Origin: JBCBSK01 sp965250105
GTDB lineage: Bacteria > Pseudomonadota > Alphaproteobacteria > Rhizobiales > Tepidamorphaceae
Assembly: GCA_965250105.1 (NCBI GenBank)
Contig: OZ252290.1
Location: 2,294,001-2,358,000 of the forward strand
DNA length: 64,000 nucleotides
Direction: 5' to 3'
In this document: one piece after another, positions 34,487 to 41,976 of the stretch
Position numbering within the stretch: position 1 is the first letter of the stretch
How the letters are laid out: every line of letters begins with the position of its first letter
Made by a program: the position numbers and the translations under genes
The notes under the pieces: generated by a model
Told to the model about the DNA's origin: nothing
The model's database searches: none
What the model saw: only the letters and a program-made list of their open reading frames with translations

Positions 34487-35083
34487 TCAGCAGGTATTGC
34501 TGGGCGGCGGGTCGCGCTCGACCTGGGCCGACAGGCGCGGGCGCAGATAGAAGACGTCCTCGAACTCGATCTCTTCGTCGACGATATAGCCGATCAGTGG
34601 CGTGTAGCTGTATTTGCCTTCGACGACCACGAGATAGGTGCCCGAAACCTGGAAGGCGGCCGGCAGCGTCATGTCGCTGCAGGTTCCCCGGGGCGTAGCG
34701 TTCTCGGAAGCATCGCTCCACTGCACAACGCCGTTGCCGTCATCATCGATGAGAACCGAACTGACGACGAGTTGGATCGGTGTGGAATCATACGGCGCCA
34801 TCATGGTGTTCGCAGCGGCAAAGATGGCGGTGATCTCTTGATCCGAAATCACCGAACTTTGCGCCACGAGATCGCCGACCGCGCTCGTCATGCTTGTCGC
34901 CTTGCGGTCGGCGATGATGCCATCCGAGATCTCGATACTGCCGAAATAGAGCGTGACCATGAGCGGCAGGACCAGCGCGAACTCGACCGCCGATGCGCCT
35001 CCGCCGTCGCGCCCGAGACGGCGCAGCAGCGCCCCCCGTTTGGACGCGGGCATCGACGCGCGGCGGTGCACCGGCTCAGTCAT
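34487..35083 (-). CDS. TadE/TadG-like pseudopilin
   Basis: A 198-residue protein with a basic N-terminus (HRRASMPASKRGALLRRLGRD) and the TadE/G transmembrane segment GGASAVEFALVLPLMVTLYFGSIEI. The E of SAVEFAL corresponds to the pseudopilin Glu+5 position, and a periplasmic domain follows with a Cys pair (GTCSDM and the terminal SNTC). It is a minor pseudopilin of the Tad pilus. The start ATG 35083 overlaps the preceding TadE-like gene by 8 bp, indicating coupling. ATGs further upstream lie within the poly-Asp codons of that gene. Confidence 0.85.
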   Translation of the reverse strand: MTEPVHRRASMPASKRGALLRRLGRDGGGASAVEFALVLPLMVTLYFGSIEISDGIIADRKATSMTSAVGDLVAQSSVISDQEITAIFAAANTMMAPYDSTPIQLVVSSVLIDDDGNGVVQWSDASENATPRGTCSDMTLPAAFQVSGTYLVVVEGKYSYTPLIGYIVDEEIEFEDVFYLRPRLSAQVERDPPPSNTC

Positions 35084-35693
35084 CGTCGTCTTCGTCGTCA
35101 TCATCATCGTCGTCGGCAGCGTCATCATCGAGGGCGAAGGGTTCGTTGCGGAACAGAACGCTTGAGGTGATCTGGCGGTCGCCCATGCTGGCGCCGCCGC
35201 CGGGGCTCAGGCGCGGGACAATGGTCGGCCAGTCATAGAAGACGCGCACGAACACGATGTCGCCGCCATCGCTAGCCTGATAGCCGAACTCGTCGGTGTC
35301 ATCCGGCGGATCATCGCGGAAGTCATCCAAGACACGGACGTCGAAAGTCAGGCGTGTGCCATCGCAGCGAAACAGGCTGGTGATATTGGCGCAAAGCGCG
35401 CGGCGAAACCCCTGCTCGTCGAAGCCCTGTTCCTGGGCCTGGCCGGTCTGGACCAGGCGCACGGTGCGGTCGACGCCATGGCTCAGAATCTGATTGGCGA
35501 AAAAGACGAGCGCCACTTCCATGATCGCGAACAGGAAGGCGAAGAAAGGAAGCGCTACAAGGGCGAACTCGACGGCCGTCGCCCCGTCGCGGCGGCGCCA
35601 GAACAGCCGCCACGGGCTGATGCGGCCCGGCATCGCCGAGGGACGTCTTCCTACCTTGTCGGCCGTTGACATTGGCATGCCGTCATCCGTCAT
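35076..35693 (-). CDS. TadE-like pseudopilin with poly-aspartate tail
   Basis: A 205-residue protein. It has a basic leader (FWRRRDGATAVEFALVALPFFAFLFAIMEVALVFF) with the TadE motif ATAVEFAL, followed by a periplasmic domain with two Cys (LCANITSLFRCDG). The C-terminus is ALDDDAADDDDDDDEDDDD, an unusual run of about 15 acidic residues encoded by repetitive GAC/GAT codons just before the next gene. Several in-frame starts exist (35693, 35678, 35672); I report the longest. It is co-transcribed with the TadG-like gene, opposite in orientation to the main tad operon. Confidence 0.83.
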   Translation of the reverse strand: MTDDGMPMSTADKVGRRPSAMPGRISPWRLFWRRRDGATAVEFALVALPFFAFLFAIMEVALVFFANQILSHGVDRTVRLVQTGQAQEQGFDEQGFRRALCANITSLFRCDGTRLTFDVRVLDDFRDDPPDDTDEFGYQASDGGDIVFVRVFYDWPTIVPRLSPGGGASMGDRQITSSVLFRNEPFALDDDAADDDDDDDEDDDD

Positions 35694-35809
35694 TCACCGC
35701 ACCGATCGCGCCTGTGACCTGGCGCTCCACCGTTTCAGATGACGGATGTTATCGGCCAAGCGTTGCCGAAGCGTTGCGCGGATCGAATGACCTCGGTGAA
35801 CAACACCGT

Positions 35810-36271
35810 TTAATCCTCAAGGCTCTGGCCGAGCGACATGTCGATGCGCTGCTGGGTCTGGGCAAAGAGATTCTGATAGGATTCGAGATTGTCGCCTGGC
35901 ACGAGGCTCGGTTCGCAATCGGGCGCGCAGGACAAAGAATAGCGCTGATTGCCCCGATGCATGACGACCCGGCCGGCCGAGGCCGAGGAAACGACGAGTT
36001 CATATTCGGCGGCGATGGTACCTGTCTCGTCCATGACGAGAAGATTGGTCGCGCCGAAGCTCTTGCCGGTCACGATCAGGGTATTGATGTCGAAGACGGC
36101 GGCGTCCGCTACCGCCGGATTGCCGACGATGATCGTGGTCGCCGGCACCGGCAGCCGGAGGATCAGCGCCTGATCGGCCTCGACCGAGACCATCTCCCGC
36201 GCTGCGGCCGGCAGGGCCTGGATCGACAGGCCGAGGGCGAGAGCCACCAAAGCGATAAGGCGTCGTGACAT
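35810..36271 (-). CDS. Orphan secretin N0-type (CpaC N-terminal-like) periplasmic protein
   Basis: A 153-residue exported protein. The signal peptide (LIALVALALGLSIQALPAAA) precedes one pilus-assembly N-terminal domain: SVEADQALILRLPVPATTIIVGNPAVADAAVFDINTLIVTGKSFGATNLLVMD. This is the same domain that opens CpaC at 38.6 kb (LIIDLPQDARDVLVSNPAIADAV). It lacks the secretin channel. The C-terminus contains a Cys pair (LSCAPDCEP). It is probably an accessory to the CpaC ring and is commonly found near tad loci. Confidence 0.82.
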   Translation of the reverse strand: MSRRLIALVALALGLSIQALPAAAREMVSVEADQALILRLPVPATTIIVGNPAVADAAVFDINTLIVTGKSFGATNLLVMDETGTIAAEYELVVSSASAGRVVMHRGNQRYSLSCAPDCEPSLVPGDNLESYQNLFAQTQQRIDMSLGQSLED

Positions 36272-36592
36272 GTCGGATCTCCCCTGGCGCGGAACGATGG
36301 TGCCGTTCCGCCACTTGTTCCGAGAGTGCCGTTCGCGTGGTTAAAAAAGGGCAAAACCCGGAACGCATAAGCTGGGAAGCGATTATCCGGTCAGGGAAAG
36401 TAAGACGGCTGAAAATTCCACAATCCCATTTTGGGTTTGTTTACCACGGCAACGATCTTGGGCGTGACATTGTCTGGACGTCGGCGGAATTAAACCGACC
36501 GTAACCTGTCGGCGTCTAGGGTCGCCGTCAGTTCCGGCGAGCTTGATGTGGGGTCGCGCCGGAGCCTGAGCTTTGTGAGTTAGGAGAGTATC
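36272..36592. other. Divergent promoter region upstream of flp
   Basis: A 320-bp non-coding gap between the N0 protein and flp. It is AT-rich around 36340-36450 and includes an AATCCCA-TTTT-GGG inverted repeat near 36422-36436. A near-match CtrA box, TTAA-N7-GTAA, lies at 36490-36504, about 89 bp before the flp start. TAGGAGAG just before the flp ATG is a strong ribosome binding site. Confidence 0.5.
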
Positions 36593-36808
36593 ATGCGCAA
36601 TCTGATCAAGCGCTTTGCAAAGAATGAAGACGGCGCGACGGCCATCGAATATGCCCTGATCGCCGGCGGCATTTCAATCGCGATCATCGCGGCTGTGACC
36701 ACGCTCGGCGGAACACTGGACGGGGTCTTTACTGCAATCGATGGCGCCTTGAGCGGCTTTGGAGATACCATCGGCGGCGGTGGCGGCGGCGAAGGCGGCG
36801 GCGAATAA
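36593..36808 (+). CDS. flp: Flp/Fap pilin (major Tad pilus subunit)
   Basis: A 71-residue prepilin. The short basic leader MRNLIKRFAKNEDG is followed by the processing site G14-A15 and the Flp motif with E19-Y20 (ATAIEYALIAGGISIAIIAAV). The hydrophobic helix continues to about residue 40. The C-terminus is a glycine-rich tail with Glu (GGGGGGEGGGE). CpaA is expected to cleave and methylate it, and CpaF/TadB/TadC to polymerise it into the adhesive pilus. It has a strong ribosome binding site and its own terminator 46 bp downstream, so it can be made in excess over the assembly proteins. Confidence 0.95.
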   Translation: MRNLIKRFAKNEDGATAIEYALIAGGISIAIIAAVTTLGGTLDGVFTAIDGALSGFGDTIGGGGGGEGGGE

Positions 36809-36853
36809 CGGTCCGCCCAACCCTACCTGATAGGGTATGATCGACTAGAAAGG

Positions 36854-36882
36854 CCGCCGCCCGGCATCGGGCGGCGGTTTTT
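36854..36882 (+). terminator. Rho-independent terminator after flp
   Basis: CCGCCGCCCG (36854-36863) and CGGGCGGCGG (36868-36877) form a perfect 10-bp stem with a GCAT loop, followed by five T. Confidence 0.9.
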
Positions 36883-36976
36883 CGTTGGGGCTCCAAAGCA
36901 CGGCATCCCCGGCTCTGTTCAGCGCCCGTTTACGGCCATGCGATAGGTTGTCCGGATCAATCCTAGGACAGGTGCC

Positions 36977-37486
36977 ATGCTCGATCCGGTCTTTCTCTTC
37001 GTGTTCCCCGCGGCCATGGCGCTGGCCGCGGCCTGCGACATGTTCACGATGACGATCCCCAACCGTCTCAACATCGTCTTCGCCGCCCTGTTCTTTCCGG
37101 CAGCACTTTATCTCGGCATGGACTGGGCCGATATGGGCCTGCATGTCGCTGCTGGTCTGGCGATGTTGATGATCGGCTTTTCCTTCTTCGCCTTCGGCTG
37201 GATCGGCGGCGGTGACGCCAAGTTCTTCGCCGCCACGGCACTTTGGCTCGGCTGGACGCCGCTTCTGGCCTATGGGATTTTGGTCGCGCTGTTCGGCGCC
37301 GTGCTGACGCTTGGCATCTTGTTCTATCGCTCCAGGCCGCTGCCCTTCATGCTCGGGCGCCAGGACTGGGCGGTGCGCCTGCATCATTCCGAGAGCGGCG
37401 TGCCCTATGGCATCGCGCTCGCGGCGGCGGGCTTCGTCATCTATGCCGAGACGTTCTGGTACAAGGCCTTTCTCGGCCTGTCATGA
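36977..37486 (+). CDS. cpaA: Prepilin peptidase CpaA (TadV)
   Basis: A 169-residue aspartic prepilin peptidase with five to six TM helices. The catalytic aspartates are D21 (CDMFTMTIPN) and D80 in GGGDAK, the canonical GxGD motif. This short form lacks the cysteine-rich methylase domain of PilD, as is usual for TadV/CpaA. It processes Flp pilin and the TadE/TadF-type pseudopilins in the inner membrane. Confidence 0.93.
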   Translation: MLDPVFLFVFPAAMALAAACDMFTMTIPNRLNIVFAALFFPAALYLGMDWADMGLHVAAGLAMLMIGFSFFAFGWIGGGDAKFFAATALWLGWTPLLAYGILVALFGAVLTLGILFYRSRPLPFMLGRQDWAVRLHHSESGVPYGIALAAAGFVIYAETFWYKAFLGLS

Positions 37487-37542
37487 CCAAGCCTGCTCGA
37501 ATTGAGTGGCCGGGCGCGAAACGGCAAGAGCGATACGTCTTA

Positions 37543-37557
37543 TTAACCATACTTTGA
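37543..37557 (+). promoter_or_regulatory. CtrA-like box upstream of cpaB
   Basis: TTAACCAT begins a TTAA-N7-TTGA arrangement, one base from the CtrA consensus, about 70-80 bp before the cpaB start. CtrA activates pilus genes in Caulobacter. Binding here is inferred from the motif. Confidence 0.42.
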
Positions 37558-37625
37558 CCTTTGCCGACCCATGATCCCGTCCGATGGCCCAACGGCCGTC
37601 GTCTATCGCGGGAGACGTTTCGGGT

Positions 37626-38438
37626 ATGAACAGGGCGCGTGTCATTGTCCTCGGGGTTGCGGTCGTCGCCGGCCTCGGCGCGGCGCTGATGGCGCGTAAT
37701 CTCGGCGGCGAGACCGAAATCATCGTCGAGAAGGCCGAGGAGATCCCGGTCGCCGAAGTGCTCGTGGCGTCGGGCGACATCGAGGCCGGCCATATCGTCA
37801 CGCCGTCCCAGCTCAAATGGCAGGCCTGGCCTGAAGACAATATCGCCGAGCAGTTCATCCGCCGCGACATGGATCCCGACGCGGTCGAGGAACTCGACGG
37901 CGCGGTGGCCAGAACCATGATCTTCGCCGGCGAGCCGGTGCGTAACAGCAAGCTCGCCATCGCCGGGCCGGGCGGCTTTCTCGCCGCCACGCTGCCGACC
38001 GGCATGCGCGCGGTCTCCGCGCCGATCTCCGAACGCAACAGCGCGGGCGGCTTCATCCTGCCGAACGACCGGGTCGACGTGCTGTTGACCCAGAACGTGC
38101 CCGACCCGGCCAATCCCGACAACGAGATCCTGACCACCGAGACCGTGCTCGAAAACATCCGCGTCCTGGCGATCGACCAGGTGCTCGAGGAAGAGGACGG
38201 CGCCAAGGTCGTGGTCGGCGACGTGGCGACGCTGGAACTGACGCCGCGCCAGGCCGAGGTCCTGGCGCTGGTGCAGCAGCTCGGCGACATCTCGCTGATC
38301 CTGCGCAGCATTCTCGACGGTGATCCCGACGTCCATACGCCGAACGCGGCCGAACATCTCCTGACCGGCGGGCGGCGCGGCGAGGGCGTCACGGTGATCC
38401 GTTTCGGCGTCGCCAATCAGGAACCGAGCTTTCGCTGA
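37626..38438 (+). CDS. cpaB: Tad pilus assembly protein CpaB (RcpC)
   Basis: A 270-residue protein. One N-terminal TM or signal-anchor (VIVLGVAVVAGLGAALMAR) is followed by a periplasmic SAF domain (VAEVLVASGDIEAGHIVTPSQLKWQAWPED) and the RcpC-type domain (RAVSAPISERNSAGGFILPNDRVDVLL). It is proposed to help gate or anchor the outer-membrane secretin. The ATG at 37626 was chosen at the start of the TM segment. It is the first gene of the continuous cpaB-tadC run. Confidence 0.92.
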   Translation: MNRARVIVLGVAVVAGLGAALMARNLGGETEIIVEKAEEIPVAEVLVASGDIEAGHIVTPSQLKWQAWPEDNIAEQFIRRDMDPDAVEELDGAVARTMIFAGEPVRNSKLAIAGPGGFLAATLPTGMRAVSAPISERNSAGGFILPNDRVDVLLTQNVPDPANPDNEILTTETVLENIRVLAIDQVLEEEDGAKVVVGDVATLELTPRQAEVLALVQQLGDISLILRSILDGDPDVHTPNAAEHLLTGGRRGEGVTVIRFGVANQEPSFR

Positions 38439-38486
38439 ACGGACCGGTGCCGGGGCAGGCATCGCCCGATCGAAGGGGTAACGAAG

Positions 38487-39914
38487 TTGAACAAGACGCA
38501 GGCGTCCTATCGTTCCATCGCCCGCCGCGCTGTGTTGGCCGTCGCGGTGGTATTGGGCGTCGCGGCCGGGGCGGCACAGCAGGCCGTGGCGGCTGATCAG
38601 CACGTCAGCGCCGCGCCGCATTCGGGTCAGCACGTCACGCTCGGCCTTAACAAGTCGCTTATCATCGATCTGCCGCAGGACGCGCGCGACGTCCTGGTGT
38701 CCAATCCGGCCATCGCGGATGCGGTGATGCGCACCTCCCGGCGCGCCTATCTGATCGGCATGGAGATTGGCCAGACCAATGTCTTCTTCTTCGACGCGGC
38801 CGGCACCCAGATCGCCGGGCTCGAAGTGCGCGTCGAGCGCGATCTGACCGATCTGTCGCGCATGCTCCAGGAGCACATCCCCGGCTCCGCCATCACGCTG
38901 AACGCGGTCAATGATAACATCATTCTGAGCGGCCGGGCGCGGTCGCCGGCCGATGCACAGAAGGCGACCGATTTCGCCGCCCGCTTCATCGGCGATCCCG
39001 ACAAGGTCCTGAACACGATCAGCGTCGAGGCTGGCGAACAGGTGCATTTGCGCGTCGCCGTCGCCGAGGTGCAGCGCACGGTGCTCAAGCAGCTCGGCGT
39101 CGATATCTCGGCCAGCTTCTCGACAGGATTGTTCAATATCGACGCGCTGAGCGACCAGCCCTTTTCCGCGAGCGGCGCGCCGCTCGCCGCCTCCGGCCTC
39201 CTGGGGCGCTGGGCCCAGGGGCAGAACACGGTGAACGTGTTCCTGGATGCGGCCGAGCGTAGCGGCGTGGTGAAGATCCTCGCCGAACCGACATTGTCGG
39301 CAATCTCTGGCGAAAGCGCCAGCTTCCTCGCCGGCGGCGAGTTCCCGGTGCCGGTCGGGCGCGACGACGACGGCAATATCCTGCTCGACTTCAAGCCCTT
39401 CGGCGTTGCGCTGTCCTTCACCCCGGTCGTGTTGGCCGCCGAGCGGATCAGCCTCAGGGTGTCGACCGAGGTATCGGAACTGTCCGAAGAAAACAGCATC
39501 GTGCTCGGCTCGACCAATAATGGCACCGACATCACCATTCCCGGCATCCAGACGCGCAAGGCCGACACCACGATGGAACTGCCGTCGGGCGGCTCGATGA
39601 TCATGGCCGGCCTGATCCAGCAGAACCAGCGCCAGGTGATCAACGGCGTGCCGGGCCTGCGCGACATTCCGGTGCTCGGCACCCTGTTCCGCAGCCGCGA
39701 CTACATCAACGAGGACACCGAACTCGTCGTCATCGTGACGCCCTATCTGGTGCATCCGGTGGCGCGCGAGCAACTGGTCAAGCCGACCGACAATCTCGAC
39801 ATGGCATCCGATCCGTCGACGATCCTTCTCGGCCGGCTGAACAGGATCTACGGCGTGGCGGGGTCCGAGCCGCGCGGCCGCTACACCGGCCAGTTCGGCT
39901 TCATCATCGATTGA
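38487..39914 (+). CDS. cpaC: Tad pilus outer-membrane secretin CpaC (RcpA)
   Basis: A 475-residue secretin. The signal peptide (VLAVAVVLGVAAGAAQQAVA) is followed by an N0-like domain (SLIIDLPQDARDVLVSNPAIADAVMRT), a BON/N1-like domain and the secretin core with VEAGEQVHLRVAVAEVQRTVLKQLGVD. The conserved C-terminal pore segment is GSMIMAGLIQQNQRQVINGVPGLRDIPVLGTLFRSRDY and ends ELVVIVTPYLV. It oligomerises to form the pilus exit channel. Confidence 0.95.
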   Translation: MNKTQASYRSIARRAVLAVAVVLGVAAGAAQQAVAADQHVSAAPHSGQHVTLGLNKSLIIDLPQDARDVLVSNPAIADAVMRTSRRAYLIGMEIGQTNVFFFDAAGTQIAGLEVRVERDLTDLSRMLQEHIPGSAITLNAVNDNIILSGRARSPADAQKATDFAARFIGDPDKVLNTISVEAGEQVHLRVAVAEVQRTVLKQLGVDISASFSTGLFNIDALSDQPFSASGAPLAASGLLGRWAQGQNTVNVFLDAAERSGVVKILAEPTLSAISGESASFLAGGEFPVPVGRDDDGNILLDFKPFGVALSFTPVVLAAERISLRVSTEVSELSEENSIVLGSTNNGTDITIPGIQTRKADTTMELPSGGSMIMAGLIQQNQRQVINGVPGLRDIPVLGTLFRSRDYINEDTELVVIVTPYLVHPVAREQLVKPTDNLDMASDPSTILLGRLNRIYGVAGSEPRGRYTGQFGFIID

Positions 39915-39943
39915 GCGGGCAGGGTTTGGGAAAGGTCTGACAT

Positions 39944-40669
39944 ATGCTGATGCGTCCCGGACATGCCTTGTCGGCGCCCGGCCACCGTCGCGGGCTCGCG
40001 GTGGCCGTCGCGCTCGCCGCCGCGCTCGCGCTGGGGGCTTGCGCGAAGAACGACCGTCCCATCGGTGCCTTGCCGATGTCCTACGAGGACCGCCACCCGA
40101 TCGAGGTTGGCTATTATCCGGTCGTGCTCGATGTCGGGGGCGCCGATCACAGCGCCAGCCTGACGCCCGGCGACCGCACCGCCGTCTACGGCTTCGTGCG
40201 CCGCTATCGCAATGAGGGCGAATCGGCGCTCCATATCCACACCCCGACCGGCTCCGGCAACGAACATGGCGCCCAAGTCACCGTCGGCGAGATTCGCCAT
40301 ATCGCCAACCAGGCCGGCATTCCCGCAAATCTCGTCATCGTTCAGCCCTATCACGCCGCGGGCCGTGGTCATGCGCCGGTCCGGCTGTCGTTCTCGCGTC
40401 TCCAGGCGCTGCCATCGCAATGCGGTTTCTTCCCGCGCGATCTCTCCGGCGACGGACAGAACCGGGACTACGAGAACTTCGGCTGTTCGCAGCAGAACAA
40501 TCTCGCGGTGATGCTCGACGATCCGCGCGATCTCCTCGGGCCGCGCGGCACCGCGCCGCGCGACGGCGAGCGCCGCCGCGACATGTTCGACAAATGGCGC
40601 CAGGCGGAAGTGCCGTCGACCAATTACGAAGATGCTGGCGAGGTCCAGTCCAGCGAGGTCGGCCAGTGA
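39944..40669 (+). CDS. cpaD: Tad pilus lipoprotein CpaD
   Basis: A 241-residue outer-membrane-associated protein of the CpaD/RcpB family. The lipobox LALGAC33 marks it as a lipoprotein. Conserved features include HPIEVGYYPVVLDVGG, the CGFFPRDLSGDGQNRDYENFGCSQQNNLAVMLDDPRDLLGPR block and a Cys pair that may be disulfide-bonded. It probably pilots or stabilises CpaC. Its stop overlaps the cpaE start (TGATG). Confidence 0.93.
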   Translation: MLMRPGHALSAPGHRRGLAVAVALAAALALGACAKNDRPIGALPMSYEDRHPIEVGYYPVVLDVGGADHSASLTPGDRTAVYGFVRRYRNEGESALHIHTPTGSGNEHGAQVTVGEIRHIANQAGIPANLVIVQPYHAAGRGHAPVRLSFSRLQALPSQCGFFPRDLSGDGQNRDYENFGCSQQNNLAVMLDDPRDLLGPRGTAPRDGERRRDMFDKWRQAEVPSTNYEDAGEVQSSEVGQ

Positions 40670-41961
40670 TGTCCAATGCAGCCCACGACATGCGCATCGA
40701 ACCGGCGATGGGCAATGACCGGCAGGACGCGCCCGCCGGCGGCAACGCCTTCATCCCGCCGCTGCCGCGTATTTCCATTCAGGCCTTCTGCGAGACGCCC
40801 GATACCCAGATGACGCTGGCCGAGGCGAGCGCCGACCGGCGTGCCCAGAGGGCCCAGATGAGCGTTCAGATGGGCGGCATCGGCGCGGCGATCGATTCCT
40901 ATGAAGACGCTCCGACACCGAATGTCATCGTCATTGAAAGCCTCGACGGCGGCGAGAGCCTGTTGCGGGCGCTCGACACGCTGGCCGGCTGCTGCGATCC
41001 GGGAACGCGGGTCATCGTGATCGGCCATGCCAATGACGTGCTGCTCTATCGCAAGCTGATCGCGCGCGGTGTCAGCGACTATCTGATCGCGCCGATCGAC
41101 GCGCGCCAGGCACTGGGCGCCCTGTCGGCGCTCTATTCGGCGGAAGATGCGGCACCGCTTGGGCGCACCATCGCCTTCGTCGGCGCCAAGGGCGGCGTCG
41201 GCGCCTCGACCATCGCCCATAACGTGGCCTGGTCGATCAGCCAGGACCTGCGCAAGAATGTCTGCATCTGCGATCTCGACCTGCCTTTCGGCACGGCCGG
41301 GCTCGACTTCAACCAGGACCCGGCGCAGGGCCTCGCCGAGGCCGTCTTCGCGCCCGACCGGCTCGACGAGAACTTCATCGACAAGCTGCATGCCAAGCTG
41401 TGCGACGGGCTCAGCCTGATGGCGGCGCCCGCGACGCTCGAACGCGACTACGATCTCGACGGCATGGCCTTCGATCCGGCGATAACGCTGATCCGTCGCC
41501 AGGTGCCCTGCGTCATCCTCGACGTTCCGCATGTCTGGACGCGCTGGGCGCGGCAGACGCTGGTCGCCGCCGACGACGTGGTCGTCGTCGCCTGTCCCGA
41601 CCTCGCCAATCTGCGCAACGCCAAGAACCTGGTCGATCTTCTGACGGCGGCGCGGCCGAACGACCGGCCGCCCTTCGTCGTGCTCAACCAGACCGGCATT
41701 GCCAAGCGGCCGGAGATCCCGTCGCGCGATTTCGCCACCGCCCTCGGCCTCGATCCCGTCGCCGAGATCGGCTTCGACGCGCAATTGTTCGGCGCGGCGT
41801 CGAACAACGGCCAGATGATCGCCGAGGCGCAGCCCCGGTCGCGGCCGGCCGAGATCTTCGCCGATCTCGCCGAAACCCTGATGGGTCGGTCCGAAACCCG
41901 GCGTCACAAGAAGTCGCCGCTGCAGCCGGTCCTCGATCTCCTGAAGGGCAAGAAGAGCTAG
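40669..41961 (+). CDS. cpaE: Tad pilus polar localisation ATPase-like CpaE (TadZ)
   Basis: A 430-residue protein. The N-terminal receiver-like domain (VIVIESLDGGESLLRALDTLAGCC) has GVSDYLIAPIDARQ at its end. A ParA/MinD-like domain follows, with deviant Walker A VGAKGGVGASTIAHNVAW and the segments DLDLPFGTAGLDFNQDP and VILDVP. CpaE/TadZ directs the pilus machine to the pole. The start overlaps the cpaD stop by one base. Confidence 0.93.
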   Translation: MSNAAHDMRIEPAMGNDRQDAPAGGNAFIPPLPRISIQAFCETPDTQMTLAEASADRRAQRAQMSVQMGGIGAAIDSYEDAPTPNVIVIESLDGGESLLRALDTLAGCCDPGTRVIVIGHANDVLLYRKLIARGVSDYLIAPIDARQALGALSALYSAEDAAPLGRTIAFVGAKGGVGASTIAHNVAWSISQDLRKNVCICDLDLPFGTAGLDFNQDPAQGLAEAVFAPDRLDENFIDKLHAKLCDGLSLMAAPATLERDYDLDGMAFDPAITLIRRQVPCVILDVPHVWTRWARQTLVAADDVVVVACPDLANLRNAKNLVDLLTAARPNDRPPFVVLNQTGIAKRPEIPSRDFATALGLDPVAEIGFDAQLFGAASNNGQMIAEAQPRSRPAEIFADLAETLMGRSETRRHKKSPLQPVLDLLKGKKS

Positions 41962-41976
41962 GGTCTATCGTCGGTC

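Noticed and set aside
37437..39773. 778-codon minus-strand frame opposite cpaB and cpaC
   Set aside because: Antisense artefact of codon bias. The plus strand has clear CpaB and CpaC motifs.
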